Below are positions 18,134-27,757 of a stretch of DNA of 64,000 bases, piece after piece. The notes under the pieces were generated by a model. The model had not been told where the DNA came from. It saw only the letters and a program-made list of their open reading frames with translations, and ran no database searches. The DNA is taken from positions 1 through 64,000 of the forward strand of contig JAGXHA010000103.1 in assembly GCA_024636475.1 (NCBI GenBank), in the 5' to 3' direction. Both the position numbers and the translations under genes were made by a program. The stretch comes from Roseobacter sp. Lineage in GTDB: Bacteria; Pseudomonadota; Alphaproteobacteria; Rhodobacterales; Rhodobacteraceae. How positions within the stretch are numbered: position 1 is the first letter of the stretch; each line of letters begins with the position of its first letter.

Positions 18134-19732
18134 ATGACACTAGGCCGCGTAAATTCGCAATTCCGCCTCGAAGATCAAGGCATTAGCGGTCTAGGGAATG
18201 TCTATTACAACCTGATCGAGCCTGCATTGGTCGAAGCGGCACTCAAGCGCGAAGAAGGCACCTTGGGCAAGGGTGGCACGTTTCTTGTCACCACCGGAAA
18301 GTTCACAGGACGGTCGCCAAAAGACAAACATATCGTCAAAACGGATAGCGTTGCAGACTCGATCTGGTGGGAAAACAACGCAGCCATGTCTCCAGAAGGT
18401 TTCGATGCGCTTCATAAAGACATGTTAACCCACATGCAGGGGCGCGACTATTTCGTCCAAGACCTTGTTGGCGGCGCTGATCCAAAACACGCAATAAATG
18501 TCCGGATGGTGACAGAATTGGCATGGCATGGCTTGTTCATCCGCCACATGCTGCGTCGCCCTGAACGCGATGCTTTGAATGATTTTATTGCTGACTTCAC
18601 TGTCATTAACTGCCCCAGCTTTTCGGCCGATCCGGCAAAGCACAACTGCCGCTCCGAAACCGTGATTGCCATGAACTTTGACAAAAAGCTGATATTGATC
18701 GGTGGCACCGAGTACGCGGGCGAGAACAAAAAATCTGTCTTCACCCTGTTGAATTATCTGCTGCCGGGAAAAGGCGTTATGCCGATGCACTGCTCTGCCA
18801 ATCACGCAACAGGCAACCCCGTTGATACGGCTATATTCTTTGGACTTTCGGGAACAGGCAAGACCACACTTTCCGCCGATCCCGAACGCACGTTGATCGG
18901 TGATGATGAGCATGGCTGGTCAGATAACGGAACGTTCAACTTTGAAGGTGGCTGTTATGCCAAGACCATCAACCTAAGCCGTGAAGCCGAGCCCGAGATT
19001 TACGCCACAACCGAAAAATTCGGGACTGTCATCGAGAACATGGTTTTTGACGAAGAGACCAAAGAGCTTGATTTCGAAGACGATTCGCTGACCGCAAACA
19101 TGCGTTGCGCCTACCCGCTGCACTATATTTCCAACGCGTCTGCAAAGGCGACGGGCGGCCATCCCAAGAACATCATCATGCTGACCTGTGACGCTTTCGG
19201 CGTCTTGCCTCCGATTGCGCGGCTGACCCCGGCGCAGGCAATGTACCACTTCCTCTCTGGCTTCACCTCGAAGGTTGCCGGGACCGAGCGAGGCGTAACA
19301 GAGCCAGAGCCAACTTTTTCGACCTGCTTTGGCGCACCCTTTATGCCCCGCCGTCCAGAGGTTTACGGCAATCTGCTGCGTGAAAAGATCGCGACCCACG
19401 GCGCGACCTGCTGGCTGGTGAATACCGGCTGGACAGGGGGTGCCTACGGAACAGGCAGTCGTATGCCGATCAAAGCGACGCGGGCCCTGCTGACAGCAGC
19501 GCTGGAAGGTGCGATGGCAGATGTGGAATACCGCAAGGATGCGAATTTCGGCTTTCAGGTGCCAGTAGCAGTTACCGGCGTTGCCGATATCTTGCTTGAT
19601 CCCCGCCGCACGTGGGACAATCCCGACTCATACGATCGTCAGGCGGCACGACTGGTCAAAATGTTCTCGGAGAACTTTGAACAATATATGCCATATATCG
19701 ATGACGACGTGAAAGCCGCCGCAATCGGCTGA
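18134..19732 (+). CDS. pckA: Phosphoenolpyruvate carboxykinase (ATP)
   Basis: A 532-residue ATP-dependent PEP carboxykinase that converts oxaloacetate to PEP, the entry to gluconeogenesis. The P-loop [11 protein letters not shown] (near residue 237), the kinase-2 segment LIGDDEHGW and the phosphate-binding [10 protein letters not shown] are intact; the ATP type is shown by length and by this P-loop rather than the GTP-type signature. Single gene with a near-perfect terminator after the stop. Divergent from chvI, whose product activates pckA in related bacteria. Confidence 0.97.
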   Translation: MTLGRVNSQFRLEDQGISGLGNVYYNLIEPALVEAALKREEGTLGKGGTFLVTTGKFTGRSPKDKHIVKTDSVADSIWWENNAAMSPEGFDALHKDMLTHMQGRDYFVQDLVGGADPKHAINVRMVTELAWHGLFIRHMLRRPERDALNDFIADFTVINCPSFSADPAKHNCRSETVIAMNFDKKLILIGGTEYAGENKKSVFTLLNYLLPGKGVMPMHCSANHATGNPVDTAIFFGLSGTGKTTLSADPERTLIGDDEHGWSDNGTFNFEGGCYAKTINLSREAEPEIYATTEKFGTVIENMVFDEETKELDFEDDSLTANMRCAYPLHYISNASAKATGGHPKNIIMLTCDAFGVLPPIARLTPAQAMYHFLSGFTSKVAGTERGVTEPEPTFSTCFGAPFMPRRPEVYGNLLREKIATHGATCWLVNTGWTGGAYGTGSRMPIKATRALLTAALEGAMADVEYRKDANFGFQVPVAVTGVADILLDPRRTWDNPDSYDRQAARLVKMFSENFEQYMPYIDDDVKAAAIG

Positions 19733-19751
19733 GACGTGTTTGTTTGAAACG

Positions 19752-19783
19752 AAAGAGCCGCAGGAAACTGCGGCTCTTTTTGT
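19752..19783. terminator. Strong bidirectional terminator after pckA
   Basis: A perfect 12-bp stem (19752-19763 with 19768-19779) closed by a GAAA tetraloop, followed by a T-run on the plus strand and an A-run before the stem for the minus strand. It separates pckA from the convergent gene at 19785. Confidence 0.95.
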
Positions 19784-19784
19784 A

Positions 19785-20501
19785 TCAGGCAGCCATTGCC
19801 TCGATTTCATTTGCTGGAAGATCGAGGATAAAGCGAATATCTTCTGCACTCATGTATACCATGACTCCTTCGAGGGCATCGGGGTTTTCTTTTATATACC
19901 AGCGCAGAGCCATGGGTTCGGCATGCATGAACCCCATCCGCAAACAGAATCCCTTATATGCCACCGGGCGGGCCATAAATCCGACGACATAGTCAGCCGA
20001 GAACTCATTCATCGCTGTCAAAAGTGCAAAGCGTCCCAGAACGTTTGAAATGCCGGTTCCACGAAACTGACCAGGGGTCCCTCCAATCCAGGTTTCCCCA
20101 GAATATACCACGCGACCCTTTATGCGTTTCGCCCCAGGCCCTGGACGGTATCGCGAACGTTTAAAGTCGATATCCAACTCTGATGGTGAAAATTCGTGAA
20201 AACTTTGCCTAAAGTACTCTGCAACCGAGTTACTTTCGGTCGGCAGCAACCTTAAGGCTTGGAGATGTATTATTTCGCCAGAGTGGTCACGCCCAATAAT
20301 CCAGGACGCCTTACCATCTTTCATATCATGAACCGTATGATCAAACGGTTCGCCGACCTGGTGGTCAGGTCTTACGCGCGCCACGTACTCGCGATATTCG
20401 TCAAAGTCAGTTCCAGTGCTCAATGTTATTCCGAAACGGTCTAATATTTCCGCACCAGCCGCTTTGAACCGATCTTCAGGATTAAATCCGATAATAGCCA
20501 T
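19785..20501 (-). CDS. GNAT-fold/autoinducer-synthase-like protein, function unknown
   Basis: About 238 residues from the ATG at 20501 (a GTG at 20555 would add 18). I do not recognise a named family. The middle and C-terminal parts look like a GNAT or LuxI-type acyltransferase fold: a strand with GRVVYSGETWI, then GQFRGTGISNVLGRFALLT matching the acyl-CoA pyrophosphate loop and helix, a strand ADYVVGFMARPVAYKGFCLR, and MGFMHAEPMALRWYI like the beta-6/beta-7 end of N-acetyltransferases. No signal peptide. It is downstream of, and on the same strand as, a split HTH regulator, 86 bases apart from it, suggesting a regulator-enzyme pair. Base composition here is AT-richer than the flanks. Confidence 0.6.
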   Translation of the reverse strand: MAIIGFNPEDRFKAAGAEILDRFGITLSTGTDFDEYREYVARVRPDHQVGEPFDHTVHDMKDGKASWIIGRDHSGEIIHLQALRLLPTESNSVAEYFRQSFHEFSPSELDIDFKRSRYRPGPGAKRIKGRVVYSGETWIGGTPGQFRGTGISNVLGRFALLTAMNEFSADYVVGFMARPVAYKGFCLRMGFMHAEPMALRWYIKENPDALEGVMVYMSAEDIRFILDLPANEIEAMAA

Positions 20502-20587
20502 AGGGAGCCCCACTCTTTTACAATTTAGGGTTCCATTGTAGCGCGAATTTCCCACGCCGTCATTTCTTGGTTAATTGTTCACTTGCG

Positions 20588-21495
20588 TCACTGCATCACA
20601 GCATCTTCCGGCATTGATTTAATTATTTTTTCATCTAGACCTTTGATATTAATATCATACGTTCTTCTAACGACCGAAATGATAGCGGGACTTTGGTCAG
20701 GGAACCTAGCTCCGAGCATTAACCTCTCATAGCTTATCGGAACCAATGTCTTTCCATTATTTTTTGGAATCATGGTGTGTACATGATCTAAACGAATCGC
20801 TTGGCTTCGTTCGATTTCCAGATACGCGAAATCAACTAATCGTCCAAAATCGTTCCCGCCGGGAAGCTGCTGAAGTGCGCGACCAATCGTAGATTCGGCG
20901 ACATCCCTGCCAAACCAAGACATAAATGAACTCTCATCACCCACCTCCGCAAACACCATTGCACCCGATTCACGACGGAAAATGTTACAGAATGTTCTAA
21001 CATCGCGCAGCGCCTCGTGTTGCAATTGTCCACCCGCGGCTGCCCAGCCTTGAAGGACCTTCTGAAGCATCTGTCCTTTCGACGAAAACGCCATATCAAT
21101 CTGATGCTGCTGCTGAAAGAAGTAAGTGCCATTTGAAAATCGGTGCTTGAGAAACTGAAGTCCATTTATCTGTTCTGCTTGCCCACCAAGCCAAGCCGTT
21201 AATTGGCTAGAAGATCCTTCGCCTCTGGTAATACCTCTTCACCTAAAGGACTTAGGGTGTATCGGCGGTCCTTCACTTCAAAAAGATCGCTGCCCTTTAT
21301 GTCTTCCAAATGGGAAACATGACGCCGGATGGTTTGGCGCGTGCTCCCAAGTTCTCTGACGGCATGGCTTAGGTTCAGTGTGTCCGCCAAGACCACAAAT
21401 GACCTCAACATCTCATATAAGAGCGGCGGAAATTTCCCCTCTACCAGCTGATCGGCGACTGCCTCACTATGCTTGTTCATGTTGTTCATGCCCAT
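20588..21495 (-). pseudogene. HTH (LysR-type N-terminus) regulator interrupted by a frameshift
   Basis: Two adjacent open frames appear to be one gene. The upstream part (21199-21495, 98 aa) is a winged HTH of the LysR type (TLNLSHAVRELGSTRQTIRR, then LSPLGEEVLPEAKDLLAN) and stops at 21199. The downstream part (168 aa from its first ATG at 21094) has no ATG near its true beginning; read upstream in its frame it continues without stop through AWLGGQAEQINGLQFLKHRF to overlap the HTH end. A change of one base near 21195-21205 would fuse them into a regulator of about 300 residues with a C-terminal ligand-type domain (VPISYERLMLGARFPDQSPA). No slippery heptamer is evident, so an inactivating mutation or sequencing error is likelier than programmed frameshifting. 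Confidence 0.7.
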
Positions 21496-21651
21496 CTGTT
21501 AAGTCTTAATGGTAAATAAATCATCCATTAATGTCATTATATTAATACATCTATGGATATTTTGTAACTCCAAATTGAAAAAATCTACCTAATTGATCGG
21601 ATAAGGCGTTTGGGGATCACTATTATCACAACAACCAGAGGTAATACGATT

Positions 21652-22011
21652 ATGTCCCATCCAGTAGACATTCACGTCGGCAAAAAATTAAAGCAAATCA
21701 GAACTTTGCGCCGGCTTTCACAGACCGACGTTGCCAAGAAACTGAACCTGTCGTTTCAGCAGATCCAAAAATACGAGATTGGTTCGAACCGGGTGGCAGC
21801 CAGTCGGCTTTTTGAATTATCGCAGATTCTTGATGTGACGCCGTCCTTCTTCTTCGAAGGCCTGCATGACAACACAAACGATGCACCCAAAAGCGATCCC
21901 AGCGTAGAAATCGTAAGTGCACTGGCATCCATTAAAGACGATGCTGTGAAATCGCGTATTGTGACGTTCATTGAAGACGTCTCGGGTGTGACCGTCGCCC
22001 GTCAAAGCTGA
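21652..22011 (+). CDS. XRE-family helix-turn-helix transcriptional regulator
   Basis: A 119-residue DNA-binding protein from the ATG at 21652 (GAGGTAA upstream; a start at 21610 would add 14 residues). The XRE/Cro HTH occupies about residues 8-65: LKQIRTLRRLSQTDVAKKL, then FQQIQKYEIGSNRVAASRLF. The C-terminal 45 residues are a small acidic tail typical of alphaproteobacterial XRE regulators of this size. It is convergent with the permease gene (4 bases apart) and divergent from the split LysR-type regulator. Target genes are unknown. Confidence 0.9.
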   Translation: MSHPVDIHVGKKLKQIRTLRRLSQTDVAKKLNLSFQQIQKYEIGSNRVAASRLFELSQILDVTPSFFFEGLHDNTNDAPKSDPSVEIVSALASIKDDAVKSRIVTFIEDVSGVTVARQS

Positions 22012-22015
22012 GGGG

Positions 22016-22783
22016 TCACCCCATCAGCCCACGGCGCACCAGATTTGCGCCTGCAACCAAAAGAACGACAAGCGTCGCTTTTCGAAACGACGCCTGATCA
22101 ATCCTGTCCGAGATTTGACTGCCAAGCCACATTCCCGCCAGAGCTGGCAGAATCATGACCACCGAAAACGGAACAGTCTCGGCGCGTAAAACGCCTGACC
22201 CGAAGTGAGCAAAAAGCAAAGCTACCGCGCCTAGCCCATAAATAACGCCTTGCACGCGCATCTGGTCTTTCTTCGGTGTACCAAGCGCTGTGAGGTAAGC
22301 CACAGTGGGCGGCCCCCATACCCCAGAAACACCACCAACGGCCCCTGCAAAACCCCCAACAAGCACTTCAACCTTGGTGGAACGTTGCTTCAGACTGAAC
22401 GACCGGCCAGCCAACTGCCAAAGCGCGAAAAGCGTTATCAGCACGCCGATGACCAGCAGCATTGTCTGGGTTGGCAAAAATCGTACCGTCTGGGCGGACA
22501 TCACAAGCATTATGCCGCCTGAAATCAGGAAGACTTTAAAGAATAGTGTCGACGCCCAGGCCGCTTTCACGCCCTGCCGCAAGGCTTGGAACAGGTTTGT
22601 CACGAGTGTTGGAAAGATCAGACCAGCCAGGGCAAGTTCCGGCGGCAAGAAGATGGTCAAACCCGAAATCAAAACAAGCGGCATCGCGAATCCCACAACC
22701 CCCTTGATAAAGCCCGCCACAAGGGCGACTCCAAAAGCAAAGAGCATCTGCTGCGGTGTCAAAAATGCGAATATTATGTCCAT
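22016..22783 (-). CDS. TauE/SafE-family (sulfite exporter-like) permease
   Basis: A 255-residue integral membrane protein with about eight hydrophobic helices and the TauE/SafE repeat signatures GFIKGVVGFAMPL near the N-terminus and GGFAGAVGGVSGVWGPPTVAY in the second half. Family members export sulfite, sulfoacetate or related organosulfonates, or act as general anion permeases; the substrate here cannot be inferred since no sulfonate-degrading gene is adjacent. It is divergent from mcd, with a 146-base shared promoter region. Confidence 0.9.
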   Translation of the reverse strand: MDIIFAFLTPQQMLFAFGVALVAGFIKGVVGFAMPLVLISGLTIFLPPELALAGLIFPTLVTNLFQALRQGVKAAWASTLFFKVFLISGGIMLVMSAQTVRFLPTQTMLLVIGVLITLFALWQLAGRSFSLKQRSTKVEVLVGGFAGAVGGVSGVWGPPTVAYLTALGTPKKDQMRVQGVIYGLGAVALLFAHFGSGVLRAETVPFSVVMILPALAGMWLGSQISDRIDQASFRKATLVVLLVAGANLVRRGLMG

Positions 22784-22929
22784 TCCGACTTCATATCAGT
22801 TGCTGTGGCAAGCGCACGGCAAATCAGCCGCGTAATTTTAAACCAAATTGACGCACGCAAACGTATCTTTATTGTGCTGCAAGTGCGAAAGAGATATGCC
22901 CCACACAAGTTAGTAAAGGACCGTAGAAA

Positions 22930-24615
22930 ATGGCGCATGATGGACAAGACCTGACGATGGGGTCGCAAATCGTACTTGGGGATCTTCTTGGTTTGACCGC
23001 CTCGGCGCTTGGACCTGTCGATAGGATCCTGGAAAAAGCCAAGGTGTCTGTGCGCCATATGGTTTCGGAAGACGGGCGCGTCTCGAACGCGTTGGTCGAG
23101 GCAAACCAGACAGCTGCACATGGCTTGGCCTGGCTGGCGACCTATGCGCAATCGCTGAACCAGATGCAGCTTTGGGCTGAAAAACTCAATGGTGACGGCC
23201 TCTTCGGTGAAACGGAACAATTGATCCATCAGATTGCGTTTGGTGAATACCTTTGGCAGATCTATGGCGGTATTCAGATGAACCAAGCTGAAATTCTGCG
23301 CTTGCAGGATATGGGATTGGGTCAAGAAGACCAGCGCGGCCTCATGGATCCGGCGATACAGACGCTCACTCAACATGGTAATACCCAAGCTGCCCGCACC
23401 CGGTTGGTAGAGTTGATGCAAGAGCACTCCGCAAACATTACGGTTGGCCGCTCTGGGCTCGATGAAGAGCTAGAGATGATTCGCGAGCAGTTCCGTCGGT
23501 ACGCAATCGACAAGGTAGAGCCGTTTGCGCACGAATGGCACCTCAAGGACGAACTGATCCCGATGGAGGTCATCACGGAACTGGCGGAAATGGGCGTGTT
23601 CGGATTGACGATTCCCGAAGAGTTCGGCGGTTTTGGTTTGTCAAAAGCGTCGATGTGCGTTGTCTCCGAAGAATTGTCGCGTGGTTATATCGGCGTGGGC
23701 TCGCTTGCTACGCGATCGGAAATCGCAGCCGAGCTGATCATCGCAGGGGGCACGGACGCGCAGAAAGCGAAATGGCTTCCACGCATTTCAAGCGCCGAAA
23801 CACTGCCCACTGCTGTCTTTACCGAACCGAATACGGGTTCAGACCTTGGTTCCTTGCGGACACGCGCAGTGAAAGAAGGCGAAAACTATACGATCACCGG
23901 CAACAAAACCTGGATCACACACGCATCGCGCACTCATGTAATGACCCTGCTGGCGCGCACAGATCCCAACACGACCGATTACAAAGGTCTGTCGATGTTT
24001 CTTGCCGAAAAAACTCCTGGCGACGATGCCAACCCTTTCCCGACCGATGGCATGACAGGTGGTGAGATTGAGGTGCTTGGATATCGTGGCATGAAGGAAT
24101 ACGAACTGGCCTTTGACGGCTTCAAAGTCGATGGCGACAACCTGCTGGGCGGCGAGGAAGGCAAAGGTTTCAAACAGTTGATGGAAACGTTTGAGTCGGC
24201 CCGCATTCAAACTGCGGCCCGCGCGATTGGTGTGGCGCAATCGGCGCTGGATATCTCGATGCAATATGCGATTGATCGTAAGCAGTTTGGCAAATCCCTG
24301 ATCAATTTCCCTCGTGTGTCGTCAAAACTAGCAATGATGGCCGTCGAAATCATGGTTGCGCGCCAATTAACATATTTCTCAGCTTTCGAAAAAGATGAAG
24401 GCAGACGCTGTGATGTCGAAGCAGGCATGGCAAAACTGCTGGGCGCGCGCGTCGCTTGGGCCGCTGCCGATAACGGTCTGCAAATCCACGGTGGGAACGG
24501 CTTTGCCTTGGAGTACAAAATCAGCCGCGTCCTTTGTGACGCCCGCATCCTGAACATCTTTGAGGGTGCCGCTGAAATTCAAGCGCAAGTCATCGCGCGG
24601 CGCCTGCTTGGTTGA
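22930..24615 (+). CDS. mcd: (2S)-methylsuccinyl-CoA dehydrogenase (acyl-CoA dehydrogenase family)
   Basis: A 561-residue flavoprotein, far longer than ordinary acyl-CoA dehydrogenases (about 380). The first ~165 residues form an extra helical domain (SQIVLGDLLGLTASALGPVD...AHGLAWLATYAQSL) which, with the length, is characteristic of Mcd of the ethylmalonyl-CoA pathway. The remaining part is a complete acyl-CoA dehydrogenase: TEPNTGSDLGSLRTRA, KTWITHASRTHV (FAD/substrate loop) and the C-terminal QIHGGNGFALEYKISR. It oxidises (2S)-methylsuccinyl-CoA to mesaconyl-CoA, handing electrons to ETF (etfBA at 8.7 kb). No other pathway-specific genes are in the window. Confidence 0.8.
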   Translation: MAHDGQDLTMGSQIVLGDLLGLTASALGPVDRILEKAKVSVRHMVSEDGRVSNALVEANQTAAHGLAWLATYAQSLNQMQLWAEKLNGDGLFGETEQLIHQIAFGEYLWQIYGGIQMNQAEILRLQDMGLGQEDQRGLMDPAIQTLTQHGNTQAARTRLVELMQEHSANITVGRSGLDEELEMIREQFRRYAIDKVEPFAHEWHLKDELIPMEVITELAEMGVFGLTIPEEFGGFGLSKASMCVVSEELSRGYIGVGSLATRSEIAAELIIAGGTDAQKAKWLPRISSAETLPTAVFTEPNTGSDLGSLRTRAVKEGENYTITGNKTWITHASRTHVMTLLARTDPNTTDYKGLSMFLAEKTPGDDANPFPTDGMTGGEIEVLGYRGMKEYELAFDGFKVDGDNLLGGEEGKGFKQLMETFESARIQTAARAIGVAQSALDISMQYAIDRKQFGKSLINFPRVSSKLAMMAVEIMVARQLTYFSAFEKDEGRRCDVEAGMAKLLGARVAWAAADNGLQIHGGNGFALEYKISRVLCDARILNIFEGAAEIQAQVIARRLLG

Positions 24616-24671
24616 AAATGGCTTGCCCGATCTGGTGACAACCGGGTCGGCATCCAATTTTTGGAAATAAA

Positions 24672-25067
24672 ATGGTTAAGATTGCTGCATTCGCAATGAT
24701 CCTTGCGACGGTCGTCGCATGCGACAGGGACGAAACGCTGCGAAGCTATGGCGCGTCAGACAAAACTTGGCGGTTGACCGAACTGGATGGCCAGCCATTT
24801 GACCAGACCGCCACAATTACCTTTTCTCAGAAAGACAGAATTGTTGGGCAAGGGCCGTGCAACAGCTATACAGCGAACATGTCTGTCCCGTACCCATGGT
24901 TCAAGGCAGAGGCCCTGATATCAACGAAAATGGCATGTCCTGCCTTGACCGATGAAACCCGGTTCTTCAACGCACTCGGTCAGGCCACAATTTCCGAAGT
25001 CCTTGCGGATACAATGATTTTGTCCAACACCGACGGGCTGAAAATGGTGTTTACGGCTTCCGACTAA
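24672..25067 (+). CDS. META-domain (HslJ-like) lipoprotein
   Basis: A 131-residue protein with a lipobox-like signal ([17 protein letters not shown], Cys at 17) and a META domain: [19 protein letters not shown], then [12 protein letters not shown] and the conserved [23 protein letters not shown]/HslJ domains occur in heat- or novobiocin-response and Leishmania motility proteins; their biochemical role is not established. It is 56 bases after mcd and its 3' end overlaps that of recO (convergent, 17 bases). Confidence 0.88.
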   Translation: MVKIAAFAMILATVVACDRDETLRSYGASDKTWRLTELDGQPFDQTATITFSQKDRIVGQGPCNSYTANMSVPYPWFKAEALISTKMACPALTDETRFFNALGQATISEVLADTMILSNTDGLKMVFTASD

Positions 25068-25776
25068 AGGCGTCCACAAACCTTGCACGCGCCTCCGGCA
25101 ACGGCTTTCCACCTAGATCGCGGGCAAGACGATGCTCAAGAAAATAGCCGGTGGTCCTGAACCCTGCCGCAATCTGTGCATTGCTCGCATCCCCCTCGCC
25201 GCGCAAAACCTGTGGCAAAGGCAGCATCTTATCCACCCATTCCCCCGCTCCCTCGCGAGTCACAGCCCTGCCCGATTTTGGTGAAACAAACATCAACCCT
25301 TCAGTCGCACCAGTGACAGCACAAACTGTCAGATCCAGACCATATCCCAACTCTTCAAGCAGGCTCAGTTCCCATTGCAGATAGGCCAAGGGCCACAAAT
25401 CACCCTGATCCAGCAGGTCCAGCAAGGCTTGGGTTCGGTGATAAAGTGGCGGATGCGGTTCGCGTTCAGGCAGGCAAAAAGACAAAAGCGCTGTTACGGT
25501 GTTCAACCCGGCGAGGCTTAATCTGTCCTGCATCGCGGACACGGCCCGGCTGCGTACCGGTTCGACTGAAAAAGCCCCGATATGATCCTCAAGTCGCGCC
25601 CGCCAAGCGACGTCCAACTGTGCGCCGGGCTGTAGAATGGGTGCAATCTTGCGGCTGGTACCACCGCGCACAATGCCGGCATGCCGCCCTTGGGTCGGGG
25701 TGAAAACCTCGATAATCGCCGAGGTTTCACCATGTCGCCGCGCGCTCAGCAATATTCCCTGATCGCGCCACTCCAT
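25051..25776 (-). CDS. recO: DNA repair protein RecO
   Basis: A 241-residue RecO, which loads RecA onto SSB-coated gaps with RecR. The N-terminal OB-fold begins [20 protein letters not shown], and the helical middle has [13 protein letters not shown] and [21 protein letters not shown]. The zinc-finger cysteines of some RecO proteins are only partly present. It overlaps the upstream DUF1491 gene start/stop by one base and follows era in a conserved lepB-rnc-era-recO order. Confidence 0.94.
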   Translation of the reverse strand: MEWRDQGILLSARRHGETSAIIEVFTPTQGRHAGIVRGGTSRKIAPILQPGAQLDVAWRARLEDHIGAFSVEPVRSRAVSAMQDRLSLAGLNTVTALLSFCLPEREPHPPLYHRTQALLDLLDQGDLWPLAYLQWELSLLEELGYGLDLTVCAVTGATEGLMFVSPKSGRAVTREGAGEWVDKMLPLPQVLRGEGDASNAQIAAGFRTTGYFLEHRLARDLGGKPLPEARARFVDAFSRKP

Positions 25777-26105
25777 CAGCTAAGGCCCTCGTCGTGCAGC
25801 AAGTGCCGTCCCTGCCGGTCCTCTACCTCGATCACCCAAAGATCCGGGTCAAACCCGCGTTGCTTGCTGACCGACGCATCAATATCGCGCTCGGAACCGC
25901 TGGCCATCTCGACCCAAGCGCGCTCCCCACTCAGCAGATCAAAGCTTTTTTGAAACAAGACGGCATTGCCATCAAGTGTTGCAAGCTTGACAAGAACGGC
26001 TCCGCCCGTGTCATCTCCGTGCGCCACCACAAATGCTGGTATGTCATACACTCTCAGCCGCGCCAGATAGGCGTCGACCCAGAACCGCGCCGTCAGCCGC
26101 GCCAT
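25776..26105 (-). CDS. DUF1491-family protein
   Basis: A 109-residue protein of the DUF1491 family, conserved in Alphaproteobacteria between era and recO. It starts [18 protein letters not shown] and contains [18 protein letters not shown] and the C-terminal [18 protein letters not shown]. No known function; no membrane segment or signal. Its position suggests a link with RNA processing or repair but that is only context. Confidence 0.9.
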   Translation of the reverse strand: MARLTARFWVDAYLARLRVYDIPAFVVAHGDDTGGAVLVKLATLDGNAVLFQKSFDLLSGERAWVEMASGSERDIDASVSKQRGFDPDLWVIEVEDRQGRHLLHDEGLS

Positions 26106-26165
26106 ACCAACGCCTTAATTCCAAATGGAAAAAAATCCTCCCCGAAGGGCCGGTCCGCCAAGCAC

Positions 26166-27074
26166 TCAGACATTGCCGTCCTTGAATTCCAGCCCCATTT
26201 CGGTATAGCGCTCGGCTTCTTCCAGCCAGTTTGGTCGCACTTTGACCTGCAAGAACAGATGGACCTTGCGACCCAGAAATTCTTCCAGCTCCTCACGGGC
26301 AGCCTTGCTGACAGACTTGATCGTCTCGCCCTTACTGCCCAGCACGATGCCCTTGTGACCGTCGCGGATCACATAGATCAGTTGGTCAATCCGCGCGCTC
26401 CCGTCCTTGCGCTCTTCCCAATTCTCCGTCTCGACCGTCATTTGGTAAGGCAGTTCCTGGTGCAGCCGCAAGGTCAGCTTTTCGCGGGTCATTTCCGCGG
26501 CGATCATGCGCATCGGTAAATCCGCAATCTGGTCTTCAGGATAAAGCCATGGCCCTTCGGGAACTTCACCCGCCAACCACTTGCGCAGCACGTCAACGCC
26601 ATGCCCGCGTTCGGCAGAGATCATGAATGTTTCCGCAAATGGGTAGCGATCGTTGATATCTTTGCTCAGGCCAAGCAGCACGGGTGCTTCGACGCGGTCG
26701 ATCTTGTTGATCGCCAGCGCAACCTTGCGGCCTTCCCCGATGTTGGCAAGCCCTTCCAGAATGCGCTCCACTCCTTCGGTGACACCACGGTTGGCCTCGA
26801 TCAGCAGAACCACCAGATCGGCATCCGCAGCCCCACCCCAAGCGGCCGCAACCATGGCCCGGTCCAACCGGCGGCGCGGCTGAAACAGACCGGGTGTATC
26901 GACAAACACCAACTGGCTTTCGCCTTCCATCGCAACGCCGCGAATGCGGGCGCGTGTCGTTTGAACCTTATGGGTCACAATGGACACTTTTGCGCCAACC
27001 ATCCGGTTGAGCAGCGTGGATTTGCCCGCATTGGGCTCACCGATCAGGGCGATAAAGCCAGCGCGGGTGGTCAT
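26166..27074 (-). CDS. era: GTPase Era (16S rRNA maturation)
   Basis: A 302-residue GTPase that assists 30S assembly and 3' processing of 16S rRNA. The GTPase domain has G1 GEPNAGKST (near residue 12), G2 [10 protein letters not shown]3 DTPGL and G4 NKID; the C-terminal KH domain carries the GXXG-like [17 protein letters not shown]. Start ATG overlaps rnc stop by four bases. Conserved with rnc upstream and recO downstream. Confidence 0.97.
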   Translation of the reverse strand: MTTRAGFIALIGEPNAGKSTLLNRMVGAKVSIVTHKVQTTRARIRGVAMEGESQLVFVDTPGLFQPRRRLDRAMVAAAWGGAADADLVVLLIEANRGVTEGVERILEGLANIGEGRKVALAINKIDRVEAPVLLGLSKDINDRYPFAETFMISAERGHGVDVLRKWLAGEVPEGPWLYPEDQIADLPMRMIAAEMTREKLTLRLHQELPYQMTVETENWEERKDGSARIDQLIYVIRDGHKGIVLGSKGETIKSVSKAAREELEEFLGRKVHLFLQVKVRPNWLEEAERYTEMGLEFKDGNV

Positions 27075-27757
27075 GAGTTCTTCTCCAATTGTGCCAAGAG
27101 TGTTTTGGCGGCGGCCTGTTCGGCCTGACGTTTCGAGGGTGCGGTTGCGCCTGCATTCGCGCCGCTTTCGACCTCTACAGTAATCGTAAACAGCGGTGCA
27201 TGATCAGGTCCCTTACGGTCCGTTTCCACATAGGCCGGCGGCGGATAGCCGCGGGCCTGCGCCCATTCCTGCAATGCGGTTTTCGCGTCGCGGGCGTCTT
27301 GCTTGACGCTTTGTACACGCTCGCCCCACAACCGCAAAATCAGTTCCCGCGCGGCGTCAAAACCACTGTCGAGATAAACGGCTGCGATGATCGCTTCAAT
27401 CGCGTCCCCCAGCAAGGCTTGTTTGCGCCGTCCGCCTGATAACATCTCAGACCGTCCCAGCTTGAGCACGGCACCGATATCGATGTCACGGGCAACATCT
27501 GCGCAGGTTTCCTTGCGCACCAATGCGTTAAACCTAGGGGCCAACTGCCCCTCGGTCGCTTTTGTATCAAGCGACAGCAACGCCTCGGCCATCACAAGGC
27601 CCAAAACGCGGTCGCCCAGAAATTCGAGCCGCTGGTTATCGTCGCGGTTGGCAGATGACATCGACGCATGCGTGACGGCGCGAATTAGCAAATCGGGCGT
27701 GGCGAATCTATGCCCGATCCGGCCTTCAAAGGCCCGAAGATCTGCGCTCAGTTTCAC
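27071..27757 (-). CDS. rnc: Ribonuclease III
   Basis: A double-strand-specific RNase of about 228 residues. The catalytic signature [18 protein letters not shown] and the second metal-binding part [14 protein letters not shown] are intact; the C-terminal double-stranded RNA-binding domain ([16 protein letters not shown]...[14 protein letters not shown]) is complete. I place the start at the GTG 27757, which overlaps the lepB stop as GTGA and yields the usual KLSADL opening; an ATG at 27790 would add 11 residues and overlap lepB by 37 bases. It processes rRNA and regulates mRNAs. Confidence 0.93.
   Translation of the reverse strand: MKLSADLRAFEGRIGHRFATPDLLIRAVTHASMSSANRDDNQRLEFLGDRVLGLVMAEALLSLDTKATEGQLAPRFNALVRKETCADVARDIDIGAVLKLGRSEMLSGGRRKQALLGDAIEAIIAAVYLDSGFDAARELILRLWGERVQSVKQDARDAKTALQEWAQARGYPPPAYVETDRKGPDHAPLFTITVEVESGANAGATAPSKRQAEQAAAKTLLAQLEKNS

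Noticed and set aside
21181..21230. Programmed -1 frameshift signal in the split regulator
   Set aside because: No X-XXY-YYZ heptamer is visible in the short overlap; only a mutation or sequencing error remains likely.
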